Shown piece by piece: positions 51,486 to 55,272 of a stretch of 55,272 bases of DNA. The notes below the pieces were generated by a model. It searched no databases and was not told the origin of the DNA. It saw only the letters and a program-made list of their open reading frames with translations. The DNA lies in NCBI GenBank assembly GCA_002428495.1, contig DIWR01000022.1, positions 1 through 55,272 of the forward strand, given 5' to 3'. This DNA is from Synergistaceae bacterium UBA6101. Lineage in GTDB: Bacteria > Synergistota > Synergistia > Synergistales > Synergistaceae. Positions within the stretch are counted from its first letter, which is position 1; each line of letters starts with the position of its first letter. The position numbers and the translations under genes are program-made.

Positions 51486-51578
51486 GCGCAGCCCTGACTT
51501 AGCAAGGCTTGCGGACCCCCGCTTCGATGTATGACCAATACGCCGTAGCGGGGGGCCACTTGGCACTGCGGCTGAAAG
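51486..51578. repeat. Large palindromic repeat unit 3 (divergent)
   Basis: A third, more diverged copy contains GACTTAGCAAGGCTTGCGG and a GTATGACCAATACG tip, similar in order to units 1 and 2. Its stem is CAGCC/GGCTG outside and CCCCCGCT/AGCGGGGG inside. It ends about 18 bp before the stop codon of hydG, for which it may also serve as a transcript end. Confidence 0.5.
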
Positions 51579-51595
51579 CGGGGCGCGGGAAAAGG

Positions 51596-53023
51596 CTAGA
51601 AGAAGAGGTCCTGCTCACCCTGATCGAGTTTCTTAAGCCGCTCTTTTGTCAGTTCTTTGACCTTGTCGCTGGGGATCTCCTCTATCTCTTTTTCTATTAC
51701 AGCTTGCCCGACCTTTTTCAGCTTATCAGAACCGTAACCGATGAGATATTCCTTGAAGGTCAGGAGGGCGTTTGGCTGGCAGATATTTTTTATCTGTCCC
51801 GATTTGGCGAGGGACATGAAGCGGTCTCCCGTGCGGCCCTGCCTGTAGCATGCGGTGCAGTAGCTCGGGATATATCCGTCCTCGCAGAGCCAGGTAAGCA
51901 CCTCGTCAGGTGTCCTTTCATCAGAGACTTTGAACTGTGTGGTGTTCTCACATTTCGGGTGTGCGATGTCCTTATGATATCCGCCGATTCCGGTGCATGA
52001 CCCTGCGCTCACCTGTGATATCCCAAGCTCTAAAGCTCTCCTGCGTGTTTCGGGAGTTTCTCTTGTCGAGAGTATCATCCCTGTATATGGAGTTGCGACC
52101 CTTATTACCGCGATTATCCTCAGGAACTGATCATCTGCTGGGAGATATGGAAATTTCTTCAGATCTACTCCCTCTGCCTCCCTCATGCGTGGAACGGAGA
52201 TAGTGTGAGGTCCCACACCGAACATTTTTTCCATATGCTCGGCGAACATCAGCTGTGCCGTAACTTCGTACTTGTAATCGTAAAGGCCGTATAGCACTCC
52301 GGTCCCAACATCATCTATGCCTCCCTGCTGGGCTCTGTGGAGGGCTGTCGTATGCCAGTCATAGTTGCTTTTCGGGCCTACGGGATGCATCTTTGCGTAG
52401 GTCGGCCTATGGAATGTTTCCTGGAAAAGAATGAAAGTGCCTATGTCTGCAGCCTTTAGCTTTTGATATTCCTCAACGGTAGTCGCAGCAATGTTGACGT
52501 TGATCCGGCGGATAGAATCCCCTCTGCTGTTTCTATAAGCGTAAACGCGTTTCATGCAGTCAATAATATAGTCAAGCGGCGAATTGGCAGGATCTTCTCC
52601 CGATTCCATAGCTATTCTTTTGTGCCCGAGGGCCAGAATAGCGTCTGCCTCCTCATCTATCTCCTCCATCGTCAGCTTTTTCCTGTGCATGGAGGGGTTG
52701 TCCTTGTGGAATCCGCAGTATTCGCAGCCGTTGATGCAGAAGTTTGAAACATAGAGGGGGGCAAAAAGAACTATCCGCCTGCCGTAGATCTTTTCTTTGA
52801 TCTCTTTTGCCAGCGAATAGAGTTCCGCTTCGAGCTCCGGATCTGTTATCTCGAGCAGGACGGCGGCTTCTCTGTGATCGAGCCCTTTGCACGTCTTTGC
52901 CTTCTCAAGAAGTGAACGGACGTAAACTTTGTCTTTCGCGAGCTCTTTGGCCTTTTCGAGTGAAGAGAGTATTTCTGCATCGTCAATAAACGATGCGTCA
53001 TGAAACTGTTTTGGATCGTACAA
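51596..53023 (-). CDS. hydG: [FeFe]-hydrogenase maturase, tyrosine lyase HydG
   Basis: The 475-residue radical SAM protein has the SAM cluster motif CINGCEYC (CX3CX2C) and the HydG-specific C-terminal motif CTAC followed by exactly 22 residues and Cys (CX2CX22C), which binds the dangler-iron cluster. The BATS domain lies between them. HydG cleaves tyrosine to p-cresol, CO and cyanide and builds the Fe(CO)2(CN) unit for the H-cluster. The start is TTG 53023, with GGAGG eight bases upstream. The frame extends ten codons further. hydE, hydF and the hydrogenase lie outside the window. A structured leader with a terminator precedes the gene. Confidence 0.95.
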   Translation of the reverse strand: MYDPKQFHDASFIDDAEILSSLEKAKELAKDKVYVRSLLEKAKTCKGLDHREAAVLLEITDPELEAELYSLAKEIKEKIYGRRIVLFAPLYVSNFCINGCEYCGFHKDNPSMHRKKLTMEEIDEEADAILALGHKRIAMESGEDPANSPLDYIIDCMKRVYAYRNSRGDSIRRINVNIAATTVEEYQKLKAADIGTFILFQETFHRPTYAKMHPVGPKSNYDWHTTALHRAQQGGIDDVGTGVLYGLYDYKYEVTAQLMFAEHMEKMFGVGPHTISVPRMREAEGVDLKKFPYLPADDQFLRIIAVIRVATPYTGMILSTRETPETRRRALELGISQVSAGSCTGIGGYHKDIAHPKCENTTQFKVSDERTPDEVLTWLCEDGYIPSYCTACYRQGRTGDRFMSLAKSGQIKNICQPNALLTFKEYLIGYGSDKLKKVGQAVIEKEIEEIPSDKVKELTKERLKKLDQGEQDLFF

Positions 53024-53085
53024 TACGGTATCCTCCTTTTTTGTCACAGTCAAAAGGTCGGGAAAGTGCAGGAAAAGAGGCTGAC

Positions 53086-53115
53086 AAAAAAACCCTTCGT
53101 AAATAATACGAAAGG
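53086..53115 (-). terminator. Terminator hairpin inside the hydG leader
   Basis: On the minus strand CCTTTCGTA (53115-53107) pairs with TACGAAGGG (53101-53093), with one mismatch and a 5-nt loop. Seven T follow. It lies 60 nt upstream of the hydG start and 140 nt or more after the apparent promoter, so a transcript would end before hydG unless the hairpin is prevented from forming. Confidence 0.75.
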
Positions 53116-53270
53116 TCCGTCAGGCGCATATCGAAAACCTTAAACGGTCCTCTCCTTCCCTCCGATCAGTTCAGAGAGACAGATGGTCTCCATCACTATC
53201 CCTTTCCCCTGCTCCGGACGGTTCCGGGGCAGCAGATGGTGAGACTGTGAATTATATCACTAATATTATA
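53116..53270 (-). ncRNA. Structured 5' leader of hydG, attenuator candidate
   Basis: A minus-strand TATAAT at 53270-53265 is a likely -10 box. The leader beyond it folds into at least three local hairpins: CTGC/CCGGA stem (53209-53232), GATGG-TCT-CCATC (53182-53194) and CTCTC/GAGAG (53150-53178). The terminator comes after these. I compared it by eye with T-box, SAM, TPP, FMN, glycine and cobalamin riboswitch cores and saw no match. It may be an uncharacterised attenuator. Nothing else is visible between 53271 and 53383. Confidence 0.45.
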
Positions 53271-53383
53271 CTGGATTTTTGATGATCTATATATATTAGG
53301 CCGCTTTTGATCGGTTATTTTTACTAAAGATCACTTAAGGTTTTTGTACACGGTAGGATGAAATTTGAATTTAGACCAAATGA

Positions 53384-53661
53384 CTCCCAACTGACTTTCA
53401 ATTTTCAATAAGAGAAAGATACCTCTCCATTGCGTGGGACAGCATGGCCTTTCCTGTGATCATTCTTACCAAAGCGGATCTTTGCGAGGACCTCGAACAA
53501 AAGATCGCCGAGGTCTCTTCAGTCAGTGCGGCGGCGGACATCATAATATGCCCATGCGCCGAAGAAAAAGGGACCGATCGTGTCTACCCTTACATTGGGG
53601 AGTGAAAGACTATTGCCTTCAAACAACATGTTTTAGGAATATCTCTTACGATTGCTCAGCC
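53384..53661 (+). pseudogene. Remnant of rsgA (ribosome-assembly GTPase)
   Basis: The frame in phase with 53384 reads PTDFQFSIRERYLSIAWDS, then FPVIILTKADLCEDLEQKI and PYIGE, then TGA and KTIAF. This is the RsgA/YjeQ region around the G4 motif (TKADL) up to just before Walker A. At that point the usual Gly codon of GKT has become TGA, and similarity stops after KTIAF. Both the OB domain and the rest of the GTPase are missing. No start codon fits. It is a decayed fragment on the strand opposite hydG and the PfpI gene. Confidence 0.75.
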
Positions 53662-53666
53662 ATAGC

Positions 53667-54263
53667 TCAGCCAGAGATTTTTGGCGCGGCCTCTCCGTAT
53701 TCCATATATTTCATGGTTTTTTGGGCCGTCTCTTCTCCGCAGAGTTTTTTTACGATGTGGAGAGAGAGGTCTATCCCTGCGGAGATCCCTCCGGAGGTCA
53801 TTATCTTCCCATTGTCTATAAAGCGTTTTGTGTGGTCGATGGTAACCTTGGGAGCAAGCTTTTTAACGTCATCTATGACTGAGTGGTGGGTCGTTGCCTG
53901 TAGACCGTCAAGAAGTCCAAGTACAGCCGGTATCCTCGCACCTGAACAGACCGTAGCCATTATTTCCGCTGATCCCTGCGTCTTGTTGACCCATTCCATG
54001 ACCTTTTTCTTCTTTATCTCGTTTTTTGTCCCTTCGCCTCCGGGGATGATCAATATGTCTATCTTTGGGTGGTTGTCAAAGCTGTAGTCAGGGATAACGA
54101 TAAGTCCGTTTACGGACTTGATCGCTCCTCCATCCTCAGAAATGGTGAATACTTTGAAGGCCTTATGGTCGTTTGATTCTGAAGTCGAAGAAAAGACCTC
54201 ATAGGGGCCTGCAAAGTCCAGAAGCTCAACCTTGTTAAACAAATAAATGCCCACGTTTTTCAT
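53667..54263 (-). CDS. DJ-1/PfpI family protein
   Basis: From ATG 54263 (GAGGAT eight bases upstream) the protein has 198 residues. It shows the class I glutamine amidotransferase-like fold: KNVGIYLFNKVELLDFAGPYEVF at the start, with the conserved acidic residue in FAGPYEVF, then ILIIPGGEGT near 73 and the nucleophile elbow ATVCSGARIPA with Cys near 105. Its closest kind is the isonitrile-hydratase/ThiJ-like branch seen also in AraC regulators, here without a DNA-binding domain. The function is unknown. It may be a glyoxalase, hydratase or protein-repair enzyme. The gene is single. Confidence 0.8.
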   Translation of the reverse strand: MKNVGIYLFNKVELLDFAGPYEVFSSTSESNDHKAFKVFTISEDGGAIKSVNGLIVIPDYSFDNHPKIDILIIPGGEGTKNEIKKKKVMEWVNKTQGSAEIMATVCSGARIPAVLGLLDGLQATTHHSVIDDVKKLAPKVTIDHTKRFIDNGKIMTSGGISAGIDLSLHIVKKLCGEETAQKTMKYMEYGEAAPKISG

Positions 54264-54278
54264 TTGTTTTATCCTCAT

Positions 54279-54823
54279 CTTTCGTCAAATACTTAAAATT
54301 AGCTCTATTTTTGGACAAATATGACCCTGTTGGACATCGCCACTTAATAACCTACACCCTAAACCACATTTGGGCAAGGTTGTGTTCATATTTTCACTTA
54401 TATTCCTATTTAACGTCATGTGGAAATTGCCGCCTTTTCTCTGGAAGGTAGCAAATTACACGACATCCTTGGAGATGACTCTTTGGGGGTCAAATTGTGT
54501 TTGAGATGACTGTTTTTTGCTGACTAAAAAGAGTCATAATAAGCGGGAATTATGTTTTTTAATTAGATTCGATTTTGGCCGATAGTTTTTTTAACCTTGA
54601 GACACCAAAGAAGAGAAAACGGGATCCCTTCAGTACATGGGCGAATATTTATTGCGGCGTAGCTGTTAATTTTAGCCTTGAGGAATATTTCACTGATGAT
54701 CACGAGCATGCAATACATTACTGGTGCACAAAAACAAACAATATATTGACATATATTTATGTAATATAGTATATCTTGAAATTAAGAGAAAATACAAATA
54801 ATCAATGAAGGTTGGGATGCAAA
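54279..54823. other. Intergenic region, AT-rich, with one promoter-like element
   Basis: No gene is supported in this 545-bp stretch. A 64-codon TTG frame (54575-54769) has no ribosome-binding site or family likeness. TTGACA at 54746-54751 and GTATAT/TATATC 17-18 bp later form a likely promoter for the CMD-family gene, about 50 bp upstream of its start. The left part may contain the promoter of the divergent PfpI-family gene. I see no repeats or structured RNA. Confidence 0.5.
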
Positions 54824-55147
54824 ATGAGGATGCTTGAGCAGTTTTTTCCTGAATTTACTCAGAAACTTGACGAGATCGATGCTCTCTACAAAAAGAAGAT
54901 GCCGATCGATGAAAAAACATACCAGTTTTTGTGCTTCGCCCTCTCCATAAAGGGGCGCAGCAAGCCCTGCGTTCTGAAACATTTCAAAGGTGCTCTTGAA
55001 GCCGGTGCAACAGTCGAGGAACTGAGCTACATCTTTGCGCTAACCATGAGAGAATCCGCAGGAGCAGACGATTGCTGGACCCATGATGTTATAGGAGACT
55101 GGAAAGAGATCCTCGCCGGAAACGTCAAGTGTTCCTGCGCGGAATGA
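54824..55147 (+). CDS. Carboxymuconolactone decarboxylase/AhpD-like protein
   Basis: From ATG 54824 the protein has 107 residues, all helical in pattern. The CMD core is FLCFALSIKGRSKPCVLKHF, then GALEAGATVEELSYIFAL. In AhpD-like members the site is CxxCxxxH. Here the first cysteine is Ser (SKPCVLKH), so the thiol-disulfide form is not complete, and the single Cys-His pair remains. Two more cysteines lie in the tail KCSCAE. The function may be a peroxidase partner, a decarboxylase or a redox sensor. An in-frame TTG at 54812 is a weaker start. It has its own promoter and terminator, so it is monocistronic. Confidence 0.75.
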   Translation: MRMLEQFFPEFTQKLDEIDALYKKKMPIDEKTYQFLCFALSIKGRSKPCVLKHFKGALEAGATVEELSYIFALTMRESAGADDCWTHDVIGDWKEILAGNVKCSCAE

Positions 55148-55191
55148 CCGAAAACAGGATTTAGTCCCACTAAGCCTGCATACTATTGTAG

Positions 55192-55217
55192 AAACGGGGA
55201 CATCCACCCCGTTTTTT
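55192..55217 (+). terminator. Intrinsic terminator after the CMD-family gene
   Basis: AAACGGGG (55192-55199) and CCCCGTTT (55207-55214) form a perfect 8-bp stem with a 7-nt loop, followed by more T. It lies 45 bp after the stop codon. Confidence 0.85.
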
Positions 55218-55272
55218 GTTTTCTCGTATACGCTAGTTGTTCCGGTCATCACATAATTTCATACAAAAGTGT

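Noticed and set aside
51198..51578. CRISPR array
   Set aside because: Only three units, each palindromic over its whole length and about 95-127 bp, with no short constant repeat or unique spacers and no cas gene.
54575..54769. 64-codon TTG-initiated frame
   Set aside because: No ribosome-binding site or recognisable family, and it overlaps the promoter of the next gene.

Overview
This window looks like a chromosomal segment of a strictly anaerobic, amino-acid-fermenting bacterium. My best guess is a member of the Synergistota, but that is an inference from gene content and moderate GC, not from a marker gene. Supporting content: a [FeFe]-hydrogenase maturase (HydG), a pyrophosphate-type phosphofructokinase, carbamate kinase, citrate-lyase subunits next to aconitase-family hydro-lyases, an oligoendopeptidase, several amino-acid-type transporters, and no respiratory genes. 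There are no rRNA or tRNA genes, no complete insertion sequence and no CRISPR array.

Layout. 1-14 kb holds mostly single housekeeping and peptide or amino-acid genes: a partial aminotransferase, gpt, a nitrilase-family amidase, a DUF3006/ComEC-like pair, an AEC transporter, arcC, a LysE-type exporter, pepF, a MalY/PatB lyase, an FAH-family hydrolase, DUF502, plsC, a B12-type radical SAM protein and a pilin-like protein. 14.2-23.9 kb is a coherent catabolic locus: an FCD-type GntR regulator with a near-consensus operator, an HD protein, two LeuC/LeuD-type hydro-lyase pairs, an isocitrate dehydrogenase-like enzyme and citDEF. Its arginine codons are mostly CGC/CGT, whereas AGA/AGG prevail in neighbours, suggesting high expression. 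23.9-27 kb holds a DUF3089 hydrolase and a PAS/GGDEF/HD-GYP protein. 27.4-30.4 kb is a pantothenate operon (PanG-type reductase, panB, panC, panD). 32-37.8 kb is a complete 2-aminoethylphosphonate import and degradation operon (binding protein, ATPase, fused permease, phnX, phnW). A UmuC-type polymerase and pfp follow.

40.9-51.0 kb is the most interesting part. A 1014-residue BTAD/AAA regulator is divergent from a five-gene cluster: three molybdenum-hydroxylase subunits, a BCCT (betaine-type) transporter and an ammonia-lyase homologue. The lyase has lost the Ala-Ser-Gly triad that forms the MIO cofactor (GSVGEGD replaces GSVGASGD). This fits the ergothionase type, which eliminates trimethylamine from the betaine ergothioneine, far better than histidine ammonia-lyase. 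The cluster is therefore proposed as an ergothioneine (or related histidine-betaine) catabolic system, with the molybdenum hydroxylase as an undescribed partner. The divergent promoter region carries CGTCAA direct repeats 11 bp apart, the spacing typical of SARP/BTAD-type operators.

The right end holds a cluster of large palindromic repeats beside a transporter remnant, hydG behind a structured leader ending in a terminator, an rsgA remnant, a DJ-1/PfpI protein and a CMD/AhpD-like protein. Four recognisable decayed gene fragments (HerA/DUF853, DUF454, OFA-family MFS, RsgA) show ongoing gene loss in this chromosome.
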